A stretch of 64,000 nt of DNA from Vicugna pacos (GCF_048564905.1 NW_027328740.1:34585019-34649018); one strand, 5' to 3'. Positions 23,666-36,651 are shown, counted from the first letter of the stretch. A program made the numbers and translations. The notes: generated by a model not told the origin, from the sequence alone.

Positions 23666-25039
23666 GCAGCCCGAGGTCTGGGCTCTCCCTTGGGAGGGGC
23701 AGAACTCTCTTGTTCTCCTTTGTCTTTATTCTTCAGCGAAGTGGTTACTGGACGCAATTCTTAATTCTGAGAAAGTGTAGCCTGTGTTATGGAAGAGCTG
23801 CTGGACAGTGAGGTTTCTGGGTGGATTTTCACATCAGCTGATGCCCCAGGCAGGCAGGAAAGCTATTACTCAGAGCTTCTTAGTCTGGGGTTGGGGATGG
23901 CCCCGCCATCCTCGCCATGCTTTTTAAAAATGTGTTACTCCCCTCTTTTTCCTAGGTGACATTTTAGGTTATTGGGTCTCAGATTGCTGGCACACTCATC
24001 CCTGTTCTCAGACATCTTTTATACTTGGGTGAAGTGATAAGTAGGGGAAGATGATTTACTGAAAGGTAAGAATACTTAAATTCGCATTAAAGCTACATTC
24101 TGTCAATCTTTCTAAAATGATTTTCCTCTGATTCTAAATCCACGACCTAGTGAATGTTGTACTCCTGTGTAAATTATTGATCTTCACATCACATTTGTTG
24201 AGTGGTCAACGAGATTTGTTAATTAGATTATTCCTGAAAGGAAAAGTTCAGGCTTTTCAGAATTCCTTGTCTGATGTCACCCAGGCAGTCACAGTAGAAG
24301 ACAGAGCTGATATAAAAATCCCTCAGCTGCCTGAACTGCAAAGCTTCTGGGATTACTGATCCCTGAAATGCAGGTGACTCTTGATGATAATCTGGGGGAT
24401 GGTTTAAATGATCAGATTCTTCCAGTCCTATAAATGGGTTCCGTGGCCCCAGCCCCGGGAGAACTGGACATAAGGGCCATATCGTGTGTGGTGGGATGGG
24501 AAGGCAAGGTGTAAGAGCTGGAATCACTGAGATTCCACACTCGCTAAACACAGTCTCCAGAGCCTAATTGTTGTCAGGTTCTGTTCTGGATTTGAGAGTG
24601 TGTTCATACATGATTCTTGCCCTTCTGGAGTCACTGCCTGGGTGGAAGTAACCTTTACATAGATCTGTGGAGGATGACATTTAAGTAGATGGACTGTTAT
24701 GGTTCTCAATGTGCCCAGGCTTGCTCTTCCAGGCACTCGTGGGACTAACGCGAGTCATGTTATTCACTCATTCACTGATTTATTACCCTTGAATTGATCA
24801 CTCGTCCCACAGTAAGTGAAACAAGGTAACAGGAAGCTGAGTTTTGTCCCCTCTCCTATCACTGATTGTTTTTCAGTTGGGCGCCCTGCGTATGCATTGT
24901 GAAACGGTGGTATTTCGTGCCCAATGGGGCAGCACTGTCAGTTCTGAGAATCAGGGGAGACACATGGGTAGGACAGCACCCTAACACACATGGCACCCCC
25001 CCATCCCGTGAGACAGAATTGTCGATGCTCAGGTGACCC
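23666..25039. other. Anonymous sequence; no gene identified
   Basis: AT content returns to average after the array. MIR-like words occur near 24,280-24,360. Nothing else is recognisable. Confidence 0.4.
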
Positions 25040-25235
25040 GATGTAGACTGCGGTGCTAAACCTGAGCATGTTTAGTTATCCTGGTGGCTATGAAAATACA
25101 GACTACCAGTCGCTACCTCTGGAGACTCTGAGGGTGTGCACCCCAGGATTCTGCATTTTAAGAAGCACTTTAACGAATCCTGATGAAGAGATCTGAGTGT
25201 CCCACGGAGAAACACTGGTGTGCGAGGCACCAATA
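25040..25235. mobile_element. MER5-type (hAT/Charlie) DNA transposon fragment
   Basis: Wording such as CAGACTACCAGTC...CTCTGGAGACTCTGAGG, then GGATTCTGCATTTTAAGAAG and a closing GAGAAACACTG resembles the MER5 non-autonomous elements. It is diverged, so the family call is tentative. Confidence 0.4.
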
Positions 25236-25461
25236 TTGAGGATTCTCAGGGAACGATGTCTTTTTAGGATGGTCCATGGGCCCTCACTTTAGACTTTTGC
25301 CTTGGGTTTAATTGTATGTGTTCAGAAGTGATGTCTTTCAATTCCAGTGCATGTCAGCATGCTCTGTGCAGGGATTTACTCTCAGTAGATGGCAAAAACT
25401 ATGATTCTTCAGGTCACCGAGCTACACTGTGAACGATATTTTATTTTGGTTTTCTTTGTAG

Positions 25462-25791
25462 CAATGCAGAGTCTCCCGAGAAGAGATTTAGACTCAACAG
25501 CTTTGTGTCAGACTTTGGAAGACCGCTGCTGCCCAAGGTGCTCTCTGGCAGTGCAATGACGAATCTAGGTCCCTCTTTCACTGCTACATCAATGAAGTGG
25601 ACCACTTGGACAAGGCCAAAGCTGGTATCCCTACCATAGCCCTTTACAGTGTTATTCGGCTCCAGGAAGCCATCAGATGCAGCAGGTGGCCAGAGGAGGA
25701 GCCAAACAGACTCATGAAATGTGACATCCCCAACTTTATCAACACGGACCAGAACTCTGCCTTTGTGGAAGATGATTTCCTGATTTTGTAA
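25462..25791 (+). pseudogene. Exon-like segment with a terminal reading frame, unidentified, probably broken
   Basis: A strong acceptor-like tract (TTTTGGTTTTCTTTGTAG) ends at 25,461. From about 25,550 to the stop TAA at 25,789-25,791 one frame reads as a plausible C terminus: CNDESRSLFHCYINEV, then a middle part with LQEAIR, then IPNFINTDQNS and ending VEDDFLIL. There is no ATG in that frame; it opens within the segment. The same frame meets a TAG at 25,489, so if the splice site is real the coding frame must shift near 25,550: the other two frames upstream are open and contain DSTALCQTLEDRCC or LNSFVSDFGRPLLP. That fits a frameshifted last exon of an old gene copy. I do not recognise the family. 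No polyadenylation signal is obvious soon after the stop. Confidence 0.4.
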
Positions 25792-27660
25792 CTACCGATT
25801 GTTCTAGAAAATAAGCCAGTTGCCCAGAACTCACACAAAGACTTGAATTGAGAAACGTGCTTTCTCAGGTATCTTTCTGAAGATGTGAAGTCTGTCTTTG
25901 TATGGAAGGAAGTCCCCTTTCACAAAACTGAATGTGTTTGTGTCTGAGAGAGGGAAATGGAGACAGAAAGACGAAGAAGCAGAAGAGAGCCCCCTCAGAA
26001 GAGATCTAGTTAAGGTGAGTTTTTGTGCCTTTAAAAAACATTTGGGGTTTTAGGGGGAACAACGTATTTACACTGTCTTATTCTCCTCATTGGAAACCTT
26101 GGCCCCGTCGTCAGAGTCAGCGGCCTTGAACGGGGGTTGCACGCTGCGTTTCATCTGGCACTGCGACTTCCACGCTCTGCCTTTAGCACGTTGCTTTGCC
26201 TGTCAGGGTTGCCACCCTTTTAACTGTAAGGTGAGGAGTCTGGAGTAGATGATCCACCCCAGCTCTGCTGTTTTGCAAATTTCTGATTTCGTATTCGGAT
26301 GAGTCTGGGATACACCCAGAGCAGTATAAACCAGGCCCTACCTCCTGCCTATTGCTGGGGCATCCCTCAGGTCTGTGCCTTCTACTCAACCCTTTACTGA
26401 GCCCAGCTTTTGTCAGGAGCCCAAGTGCCTACCGGGATGGCAGGGGACTTGTCTTTCGTGGTCACGGTGGCCAAGAATTCTATTGGTGTGCTGAAACAAC
26501 TCTTCTGAGATCCTCCACCCACCCCTGCTCAAACCTAATGACAGCACTACGGTTCCTTTCCTAGGAGGAGAATCAATCCATGGTGCATTTTATGACAATC
26601 CTGTCCCCAGGGATGCACGGAAGTTTATCAGCTGAGTGAGGGGAGGTGCCTCTGTGTCCCTGTATCTCTGTCTGCTGACAGTTCGCTGCCACCGGCTACT
26701 GAACAAGAAAAGTGCTATTCACCATGTTGTGTGTTTTCCAAATGTGTAGGTGATGGTCTTGTGGCTCGTGCGTGGGCTTTGATTTGGGATGGTGAAGGGC
26801 TTATAAATACCTCATCAACATGTATTCGAGGTGGCCTGGTGCCACACAGATTTGATTCATGAAGGCATCAAGCCTGCACACTGGTTTGGAAACAACTTGG
26901 TTTTGATCATTCACACTGCATGCATGACTCGCTGCTAATCTCTGGGTGGTTTTTTCATTTCAGATTTATTCACCCCATGTCTTGCTTAAGCTGAAAAATA
27001 CATTTATTTCACCAGAATATTCCCTGATTCTTTGTTTACACACATCCAGTTTTTTTAATTCCTTTAAAAATGATTCTGTGTTTATAATGCCTCCTAATTT
27101 CTATCATCTCTATGTTGCCAGTGGCCTGAGACATGCACCAGATTTGATGCCGGAACAGTTCCACCAAAAGAAATCCCTTTGCCGTAATATCTTTTGAGGA
27201 AAATATTATTCTTTAAGGCTCTAACAGTAAATCGTAGAAGAAAGCATGGAACATTTCTTGTAGTTAATACATGTTCATGCGAAAAGAAATGATATTTTCA
27301 TTAAACAATGTTGATTTTAATAACTTTTACAAATGTGAACATTATTATTCATAATTTAAGTAACCAGATAAAACCACAGTTATTTATTATGAAGATTGAA
27401 AACTATTTACATGGTCTCTTAATTAGAAGTAGCTTTATTAGAAGACTGAAGGGTATTTAAAAGATGGAAAAATACCCATGATGACACCATCATTTTTATT
27501 AACTAAATATCAAGAACTGTGCAGGGATAAGATTTAACCCTCTGCAAACTGCCAAGTTAGCATGAGGTAGTTTGTGGATGCTGCCAGAGGACAGGACACT
27601 CCCCCAGGATCAGAGACAAAGGACTCCCTGCCAGCACAGAAGGCAGCCTGTGGTTCAAGT
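25792..27660. other. Anonymous sequence; no gene identified
   Basis: No protein family or firm repeat recognised. The region becomes AT-rich after about 26,940. Confidence 0.4.
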
Positions 27661-27669
27661 TCATATTGG

Positions 27670-28130
27670 TTCCTGAGTTCCTTTCCTATTGCTGTTGTAA
27701 CAAAGGACCACAGACTCAGTGGCTTAAAGCAATACACATTCATCTTCTCACTGTTCTAGGGTGCAGTAGTGCAAAGTCAATGTCAGTGGGCTAAAACCAA
27801 GGAGTGGCCAAGGCTAAGTTCCACACCTAGGCTCTTGGGAGGGATTCATCATCCTACCTTTCCCAGCTTGCAGAGGTGCTCACACTCCTTGGCCCAGGGC
27901 CCTGTGTCACTGTGACCTCTGCTGCCACTTTACATCTCTGTCTCTGACTATATAGATATAGAGGAAGAGTCTTCTACATCTGGTATGGACCCTTTTTCCT
28001 ACATGGACATTGTATCCTTATTTATGTGCAGATGAAAACCCCTTCCCTCCAGGGTGCGGTGGCATCAGCTCACAAGATGACCACTCTGGGCTTTAAGTGT
28101 CCTCTTTGTATTGTCATCAGGGAACTTCTC
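27670..28130 (-). mobile_element. MaLR-type LTR, antisense
   Basis: It opens with CTATTGCTGTTGTAACAAAG and CAGTGGCTTAAAGCAATAC, the reverse complement of the widespread AAGCCACT...GTTACAGCAGCAATAG end of a mammalian MaLR-like LTR family. The same family occurs in sense at 31,875-32,640. It is an old, incomplete fossil; the right-hand border is uncertain. Confidence 0.55.
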
Positions 28131-28149
28131 TTTCCATAGTTAGCTCTGT

Positions 28150-30240
28150 GTTACTTTGTTGTTATATTTTACCCAGAATTACTGAAAGTTTTACTTAAAA
28201 GGGATCCTAATTAGCTCTGTTTACCTGTTTCCAGAGCTGAAAGCTTCAGTTCTAGAGTATCAGTTTGATTTTTCCTAAAAATACATTCCAGTATATTTCT
28301 CTGGTGAAAGTCTCTACCCTGTTATCTATTCTCCCATCATTTCCTTATTTTCTTGAATATATTAAAAGTATTTTATAGCCTTTATTGGTAACTCTGATGC
28401 CTACATCACCTGGGGTTTGCATCCTTTGTCTAATGCTCCTTATTCTCATGTTATCTGTCATATAGTCTGGACATGTTGCATGTCTAGAAATTCTTTATTA
28501 CATGGCAGACATTGCAAATGAAAAATCCATGTTATCTTCTGTGAGAGCTTTTCTACCTTCCCGTTAGGCAGACAGTGTGAGGGACTGATCATGTCACTCC
28601 AATCAGGCGCTGAGGTGGATCAGGACTAAAGTGCCTTTTTTCTTAAAACAGCTTTGAGGTATACTTGGCAAAATAATTTTCACACGTTTAAAGTGTACAG
28701 CTTAATATGTTTTGACGTAAGAATATCCCCAAGGAACCATGACCACACTCAAGACAGTGAACATACCCATCACCCACAAAGCTTCTCTCCTGACTTTTTT
28801 TGTCCCTCCCTCCCTCCCCGTCTCTTCCCCTGGGAACCATTGATCTGCTTTCTATCACAACATATTGGTTTGCATTTTCAAGATCCTTATATGAATGGAT
28901 TCATGCAGTATCTACTCTATGTTGTCTGACTTCTTTCATTCAGTGTAATTATTTTGAGAATCATCTGTGTTGCTGTATTAATAGCTTATTTGTCTTATAG
29001 TAGAGTATTGTTTAGTGCTGAGTTTTTACTGAAGAGTTTATTGTGAGCAGTGTTTGTATAGACCATCATTTCTTTCTGCATTTACTTCTTGATGGATGCA
29101 TGGGTTATTTACAACTTGTGCTATTATAAATAAAATAGCAGTGAATATTTGGTTATAAGTCTTTGTATGGACATATGCTTTTCCTTTCTAAAGCACCAGA
29201 TGAGGAATGTCTGGATTATATGGTACATAGGTGTTTACCTTTTTAAAAGAATCTGTTAAAGACTTTTCCAAAATGGTTGTACTATTGTAAATTCCTCGTG
29301 GTGTGTATCAGTTCTGGTTGCTCTACTTCCTTGCCAGCACCTTGTAAGGTCAGTCTTTCTAACTGTATTCATTCTAGTATGTATGTGAACTAGTATCTCA
29401 CTGTGGTTTTTAAAAGCATTTCTCTAATGACTAATGACACCTTTAATCAGCATCTTTTCATATGCTTATTATCCATCTGGATATCTTTACTGAAGTGTGT
29501 TTTCTGGCCTCATTCATTCAGGTGTTTGAATTATTATTGAATTTTGAGACCTCTTTATTCTGGATCAGATACAAAGAGAGACCATTATCAGATATATGAT
29601 CTGCAAATAGCTTCTGTCTATGGCTTGTCTTTTCATTTGCTTAGCAGTGTTTAGAAGAGCATTGAAGAGTCTTCATGTTCATAAAGTTCACTCTATCAGT
29701 TTCTTTTTAAAATAGATGATACTTTTGGTGTCATAGCAAAGAAAAATTTGCCAAACCCAAGGCCATAAAGCTTAAGCCTATGCTTGTTCTCCTAGCTGTT
29801 TTATAGTTTTAGATTTCCTATTAAGATCTATGATCCATTTTGAGGTAAATTTTGTATATTTTGTGAGGTGTGAATCAAAGTTCATTTTTTTTTTTTTGCG
29901 TATCACTATCTAATTGTTCCAGCACTACATGCTGAAAAGATCCTTTCTCCACAGCATCCTTTTTGAGAATCAATTGTCTGTATAAGTCTTGGTTTAGTTC
30001 TGAACATTCTATTGTGTTCCATTATTCTATTTTCCTGTTTTACACCAACACCCTAATTTCTGATTACTGTAGCTTTATAAAAAAAAAAGTTTGAAAATCA
30101 GATAGTGCAAGTCTTCCAACATTGTTTTTCTTGTTCAAAGTTGTTTTGGATTTTTGGGATCCTTTGAATTTTTATATGAATTATAGAATAAGTTTTTAAA
30201 TTCCTTACATCCTGTTCTGCCAAAATTCCACCCATGTCTT
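28150..30240 (-). mobile_element. Old L1 (L1M-type), antisense, at least two pieces
   Basis: The order of motifs is that of an L1 read from its 3' end on the reverse strand: a 3' UTR-like ACATGTTGCATGTCTAGAAA (about 28,465), TTAAAGTGTACAGCTTAATA-like, TTCTTTCATTCAGTGTAAT, TTTTCCAAAATGGTTGTAC (about 29,263), CTTCCTTGCCAGCACCTTG, and TTACTGTAGCTTTATAA (about 30,065). It has no usable open frame. The two pieces may be separate insertions. Confidence 0.85.
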
Positions 30241-31874
30241 TGGCCGTCTCCAGAGCCACATTTTCTGAAGAAGTCTCTCTAGATCCCAGGTGAAAGGAAT
30301 TTCCCTTTCGTCTGTGCTCAAATCACATTTGATATTATTTGATTCCATTTAATCATATTTGCCTGTATGTACTTGTCTGATCTTTCCAGCCATTTAGTAA
30401 ATCTCAAAAGATTAGGAATCTTGACTTGGTTCCCTCTGTGTGCTGAGAAACTAGTTCTATGCTTTGCAGGAGTGAGCCCTGCAGTAAGAGGTATCTGCAG
30501 CACACATCTAGCTCATTGCTTGAATATTGTCAAGGAATTCTGCAGATTTAGAATTGTTTATTGATTGTTGTCTCCAAGACGGCTCAGTCTTTTTTATTTC
30601 TATTGCTACTGCTGCAGTTTCAAAGAACAATGGGCTAGTTATTTTGCAAATATCAAATCATACTCTAATTGTGTTGTCACGCAAATTATGTGCTGCTGTG
30701 TCTTAACAACCTGCTTAGTGTTCACAGGCTCCTTCACTCATGGAAAATTTGGGAGAATGTCATATCCTTAGAGATAGCAATGCTGTCTTTGGCGACCTGA
30801 GCAGCAGTATCTGAATTCACTCCTGCTATTTTTCCAGTGTCCCCTCTAGACCTCCTCCAGCCCTCCATGGGGGGCCCTGCAGTTCTGCCCTAGAAAAGCC
30901 TGTTGCTTCTCAGGAAGACTTCCCTATGAAACATAATCATGTCCTTCTTGTGGGGACATTCAGTCCAGAGACCTGAAAGCAGGGGAAAATGTTCAGCCTG
31001 CTTTTGGTAGAACCTAAATTCTTCCATACTTGTTAGAAGCAATTTCAATGAGGAAACTGTTTTGGCATCTAACAAATCAGCATAAATGACTGATGAGGAA
31101 GATCAGCTTCCCCATCCCACTCAGTCGTCATGTTGATGTGACACACACATTGGCAAACATTTTCCCCTGTGAGCAACGTAAAGTTCAAGACGTTATGAAT
31201 GGCTTTTTATTTTTATTTCTTAGTCTTTCCACATTCACTGTGTCTCGTGAGATTATATGAATCCTGCTTATTTTCAGCCCAGCACTAAACTTTTTAAAAG
31301 GATCACGTGTTTAAAAGGCTAGTGGACAATTTTTTAGAAGACAGAAATCCTTAGATTTTGGTCCCAGAGTTGAATCTTGGTTAGTGGTGAATGAAAATTC
31401 CCGTTAAAATTTTAAATTCAGTGATATAAAGTCTTAAAAATAGTTAAATATTAGTCAATTTCATTAAACACTATAAGAGTTATTTACCTTTAAGCCTGTT
31501 TCTGGGGCAATTTTGCAATGATTCCCTCCCTTTATCGATTCCCTCTTTATCAGAATCCTTGAGAGGCCCCTGTCATCATTGTCAGTATCATCATCATCAT
31601 CATGGAACTGATTCTTCTGGAAGATTCTAGGAAAATAAAGAGATGGACGGGATTATGTGTAGGTCAGTGTGTGCATATACAATAAGAACAGCTGTCAGAC
31701 ATTAGATGCAAGATACCCATTTCATTTAGGGGAGAATGTGGTCATGAAATCCTGATGTGGTGAATGAAGGAAGCGGTGGGAACAGGATAGTCAATGGAAA
31801 GGAGGAGGAAGTGAGTGAATTGGAGAGCATAGATCCTTGGTTAGTTGATCAGCACATTGGTGAGAATGAGGGGA
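30241..31874. other. Anonymous AT-rich sequence; no gene identified
   Basis: No protein-coding signal is recognised. A short ATC triplet run lies near 31,585-31,606. Parts may be very old LINE sequence that I cannot place. Confidence 0.4.
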
Positions 31875-32640
31875 GTGTGATGGCAGAATCATGTCCCTCC
31901 CTGGCCACAGGGTAGCCACCTGTGACATGTTACTGTACATGGCAAAAGGGATGACAGATATTTTAGGATTAAAAATCTTAGAGGATTTCTGTCTCCTAAA
32001 TTGTCTATTAGTTAGCCTTTAAACCCATGATACATTATTATAGATTAGTGCAGGGGCACAAATAAAAAGGATTCATATAATTTCACCAGACAAACTGAAT
32101 GTAGAAAGGATAAGGAAGAAAAACAAAAAGTCACTTATAAGTGCCTTGAACCATAAATTGCTCATGAGGAAATGTTACACAAGGTGAATGTCACAGCCAC
32201 ATACATACTGCCTGAGTGGGATGGGACAAGGGGATCCTGAGATGAGACAATAGGGTGAGTAGTCTGGATTGTCCAGGTGGGCTGAATGTAATCACAGGGG
32301 TCCTTAAAATGGAGGATATTTCCCAGCTGAGTTTAAAATCAGAGGGAGGTGTAGCGATGGAGCAATGTTCAGAAAGGCTGCTGACCATGAAAATGGAGGA
32401 AGTTGAGGGGCACAAGCTAAGGAAGGTGGGTGACCTCTGTAAACTGGAAAAAAAAAAGGAAACATTCTCTTCTAGACCCTCTAGAAGGAAGGAACCCTGC
32501 TGGTATCTTGAATTTATCCCAATGAGAACTGTGTTGGATCTCTGACATCCACAGCCATAAGCTGATAAGTCTGTGCTGGTTTAAGCTATTAAGCTTAATG
32601 GAATTTGTTACAGTGGTAATAGGAAAATAACATAGTGAGC
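31875..32640 (+). mobile_element. MaLR-type LTR, sense
   Basis: Matches from memory the LTR family with GTTACTGTACATGGCAAAAG (about 31,930), GGGCTGAATGTAATCACAG (about 32,280), CTCTAGAAGGAAGGAACCC and a closing TTTGTTACAGTGGTAATAGG (about 32,606). It holds some unrelated sequence between 32,000 and 32,200. An old, incomplete fossil. Confidence 0.6.
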
Positions 32641-32944
32641 GGTAGTGTAAGGGATTAAAGGTCTAGGATGGGGTGTGGAGAGAATTCTGACATTTACACC
32701 TAAAAAACAACCAGGTGAAGTGGGAAGGTGTTTTAAGGAAGTCCTACCTGGCAGGGCTGTCAAGCAGACTGGAGTGAGCGAATCCTTGGAGTTAGAGGAA
32801 TCAGTTAAACCTCTACAAGGAAAATAAGAAATAAAATGTAGCAGGGCTTCAGTGTTAGTAGATGTAGGAATGGAAATGGGCAGAGAGATATAAACATTAT
32901 TTTGAAATTAGCTACAGGTTTGATGACTGCATGTTTGGGAGAGT

Positions 32945-33303
32945 TAGCCGATGTGTGGACTGAATGCATCCCCTCAAAATCCATATGTCGAAACCTCATC
33001 TCCCAGGTTGATGATATAAGGATGCGGGGCCTTTGGGAGGTGATTAGTAGGATAAAATGAGGTCCTGAGAGTATTGCCCTCATGAATGGTATTAGTGTTC
33101 TTATACAGGGCCCCAAAGTGCTTGCTTCTCTCTCCTCTCTGGGCCATGAAGATAGTGGGAAGACAGCCATCTTCGAGCTGGCAATCCTCTCCCAGATACA
33201 TTGACCTTGAAAGCCTCAGCCTCCAAACCATAAGGAATATGCTGGTTGTTTAAGCCACCCGACACACGGTAATTTGTTACAGAATCCCAGACTGACGAAG
33301 ACA
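32945..33303 (+). mobile_element. MLT1-type MaLR LTR, sense
   Basis: Clear MLT1/MST-like wording: TGGACTGAATGCATCCCCTC, AAATCCATATGTCGAAACC, GGGGCCTTTGGGAGGTGATT, CCCTCATGAATGGTATTAG, and a TAAGCCACC...GTAATTTGTTACA end. About 360 bases long, which is a usual length for a solo LTR of this group. Old and diverged. Confidence 0.85.
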
Positions 33304-33364
33304 GTGGAGAATGCCACTGCGTTTGGCACTGATTGCCTGGAGAATGCTGAAACCCAGGGAAGTG

Positions 33365-33600
33365 GGCAGCACAGACGTTTACTCATTTAATCCTGCCAAC
33401 ACTGTAGGGGATAGAGTCTACATTTTCCTCGCTATTTAAAAGGTAAGGAAAAAGAGGCACAAATAATAACAATGACAATGACAACAACAACAACAACAGC
33501 AACAATAATTTGTCCAAGATTCACACAGAACTCCCTGGAGGGAGAGTGAGAATTAATACTTATGCAGGCTGGCCCCAGAGCCCATGCTCATAACTACTAA
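33365..33600. mobile_element. MIR-type fragment interrupted by an AAC/ACA microsatellite
   Basis: ATTTAATCCTGCCAACACTG, a GTAAGGAAAAAGAGGCACA word and TTGTCCAAGATTCACACAG follow the MIR order. A simple ACA/AAC repeat interrupts it at about 33,464-33,512. Confidence 0.6.
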
Positions 33601-34320
33601 GTCAGATCACCTTGCTTATTTAGATCAGTTTTTTTTCAACTGTGATATGAGTGTACTGTGTCCAGTAACTTATAATTTCAAAATACCTCACTGTAAGGGA
33701 AACATTAGTTGCAGGCATTACAACCCACAGAAAGCTAGACATACAAAAATAACTTGTTAGGGCAAGATAACCAATAATGTTTTTAAATATTATACCTGCT
33801 GACCCTTTGCAATAAAGTGTTTATTTATAATTCTGTCTGGCTACAGAATAACATCATTATCCTGCATGTGGCTGGTGGCTCCCGTGTTGGACAGCATGGG
33901 TCTAGAGAATTTAAATGACTTGCCCAGCCTTGCCCAGGAAGCTCGTGGTGGGATCAGAGCTATAGTCTGGGACTGTTCCTTCCTATCCAACAATTCCCTC
34001 ATGGAAGTTTAGAAGCTTCTCCTTTGGTGCCCAGCTGTCTATCCGTACTTATGACATCTTGTCAGGTGCCCCGGCCTGCTCCTGAACATCAGCCAGAACC
34101 CACTTCTGCTCTTTTTTGGCCAGGTAATACCTTCTAGCAACTTCCATTGCCTTCTTGGCATCAGTTTTTACATGGAAGAGTAGTGGCTAGAGAAGGAAAT
34201 GTGTCCACATGACAGGTTTTTCATAAATATAGTAGGAGTGGTCAAGAGAAGAAAACCTCAGGAATACGAGTGGAAGCAGGTCATTTAATATACCAAATGC
34301 GTACTTTCAATGTATGTTTG
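33601..34320. other. Mostly anonymous, with a DNA-transposon-like end
   Basis: Around 33,866-33,905 the wording GCATGTGGCTGGTGGCTCCC followed by TTGGACAGC resembles the terminal part of the same non-autonomous element family suggested at 42,308-42,614. The rest is not identified. Confidence 0.35.
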
Positions 34321-34329
34321 TGTTTCCGA

Positions 34330-34850
34330 GTCCACGCTTGTTCTACTCGTGCATTATAGGCCAACACATCAGGAGACAAGGATTTGGGGCAAGAAATAGC
34401 GGCTTTAATTTGTAAAGCCAGCGGAGAAGATGGTAGACCAATGTCCTGGAGAACCATCATCCCAAGTCAGAATTAAGGCTCTTCTTATATTAAAAAGGGG
34501 AAGCGGGAATGCTTGGTTGTTGCAAACTTGGTGTATGAATTCTTTGTTGTTAGAATCCTTTGTTCTTGCAGCTCTTCACCTGGGTCAGATCCGTGTAAAC
34601 CTCCAACAAGCAAATGTTATTTTCTATTCTGTATCTTGTTATCTTTATACGAATGGAAAAGTGATAATATCCTTCAAAGTCAGAGCCTTGAGAATAGGGT
34701 CTCCTGTATATTTCAGGATCTAGGCAACATTGTTTCACAAAAGGTGCAGAAACAGCAAGACTAAGCCTAGGAAACAGGGCACAGGTTTAAAGTCAAAGGA
34801 ACAGATCTAATATGGAGTCAGATTTGTTCTTTCCTATTTCAGTAGTGCCA
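34330..34850 (-). mobile_element. LTR-like repeat, left arm of an inverted pair (antisense)
   Basis: Contains GGAGACAAGGATTTGGGGC, AAGAAATAGCGGCTTTAAT and a long stretch to about 34,850. Positions 34,428-34,850 match, in reverse complement, 35,494-35,880 over nearly their whole length, for example the words AACCTCCAACAAGCAAATG, CTAGGCAACATTGTTT and GATCTAATATGGAGTCAG. The ATTAAAG-type signal read on the minus strand suggests an LTR of an endogenous retrovirus (gamma-type by resemblance). No internal genes are seen. The start of copy B homology (34,788) lies inside it. Confidence 0.55.
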
Positions 34851-35493
34851 TGGAGAAGGCACTGTGGGCAGCTTTCTGTAGGGTCCTGGAGGCTTTCTCT
34901 CTCAGCCTCTGTGCACCTCTATTGAAACCCGTCATCGCTATCTGGCCTGCTGGAAAACAAGTCCGCCTGTTTTGCCCTGAAGTTGTGTTCTGTTTATAAC
35001 TCATCTCTACTCCTTGGAAAACAACTCAATAAAAACTCAGTTGGTTTCCCACCAGCCCTGAGCAGGGGTGAGGGATAGCATGTTATTATTTTATTAAAAA
35101 AATATATAAAAGAGTTTTAAAACAGCACTGGGCACATAGGAGAGAGACAATCAATGCTTCCTGGCTTAAATCGAAAATGATGACTCAGTGAGTCTATGGC
35201 TGCTGTATTTGCTGAGCTAGTTACTCCTTTGCTCCATTACACATTTATTTTAACTGAAAAAGAAATATATGCATATGGTTAAAAAAATTCAAACAGAGCA
35301 AAAAATACTCAAGTGAAAGAAGTTTTCCCTCATCCTCTGTTCTTACATGCCTCCCTGGAGATGCCAATGTTTACAATCCTTTGTGTGCTTTTCCAGATAT
35401 GCTATGCAAGTTCCCACCAATGTATGTAAATTCCTTTAAAGTTTTACTTATTTTTAACTTTAAGGGATTTAAATCCTCAAGTGGCTTCTGCCA

Positions 35494-35880
35494 CAGTAAT
35501 AGAAAAGAAGAAATCTGACTCCATATTAGATCTGTTCCTTTGACTTTAACCCTGTGCTCTGTCTCCTAGGCTTCTTCTTGCTTGTAAAACAATGTTGCCT
35601 AGAGCCTAAAATATACAGGAGAGCCTATTCTGAAGGCTCTGACCTTTAAGGGTATTTAACACTTTTCCAATCATATAAAGATAACACGTTGCAGAATAGA
35701 AAATAACGTTTGTTTTGTTGGAGGTTTACAGGGATCTGACCCAGGGAGATAGCTGCAAGAACAAAGGATTCTAACAAGAAGGAATTCCTACACCAAGAAG
35801 TTTGCAAAAACCAAGCACATAGGAAAGCAGTCTGAATTCTGACTTGGGGAGATGGTTTTCCAGGACATTAGTTTGCCATC
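35494..35880 (+). mobile_element. LTR-like repeat, right arm of an inverted pair
   Basis: Reverse complement of 34,428-34,850, separated from it by about 640 bases of unique sequence. The match stops at about 35,880. The following bases, shared with copy A, are not part of the left arm. Fossil, incomplete. Confidence 0.55.
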
Positions 35881-36651
35881 TAGGTCTACAGAAACTTGCT
35901 ATTCCATGCCCCAACACTTGGTCTCCCAACTTACTGGCCTGTCCTGCACTGAGGAGAATGAATTTGGACTCAATAACACTTCTACCTACCTAGCAAGTTG
36001 GACACTGGGACTGAGGGCAGCTCTCCCACACACAGGGGCCTACGGTGAGCCCTTGATTATTCCCCGAGGTTGGGGTATGGTTTACCCAGGAGGGATGGGG
36101 ACTCTACACCAACACTCAGGCAGTCTGCTCCTTCTGGGGCTCTGACATTTTACCTCCCGCTCCCTGCCAGCCCAACATTTGGGACAGTGGAGCTAAGGCA
36201 GAAATCGTGCCTGCCTGTTTCCCAGCGTGTAAAAGGGGAATATGTACTCTTCCCAAGGTAGTTCTGAGAAACAACACCTGCGGGTGCTTGGTTCCCTGAG
36301 CAACAGTAAACCTAGCTCCTTGTGGGGGCAACGGGTATGATACCTGTAGGGTTTCTGCAGAGACCTTAGCTGGAGGGCTGGGCCAGGGACGTAAAATATG
36401 AGCTGTGGGCAATGACGGGTAAGAGAAGGGTGTATAGGCAGGACTGCTGCCTCCTTCGGGGTGCCACAAGAGGTAAAACGCTTTCTCCCCATCTCTGTTA
36501 CTCCCCTCCCAATTCCAGATAACTGCCTTCCCTCTGCTCCTCCTGTCCATGTGTCTCCCTCCACTTTTCCCCGCCTCCCCTCCTCCTCCCCTATTCTCCC
36601 TCCCTCGGTTCCCCTTCCCTCTCAGGACCCAGAGCGGATCGCTGGCCCTCC

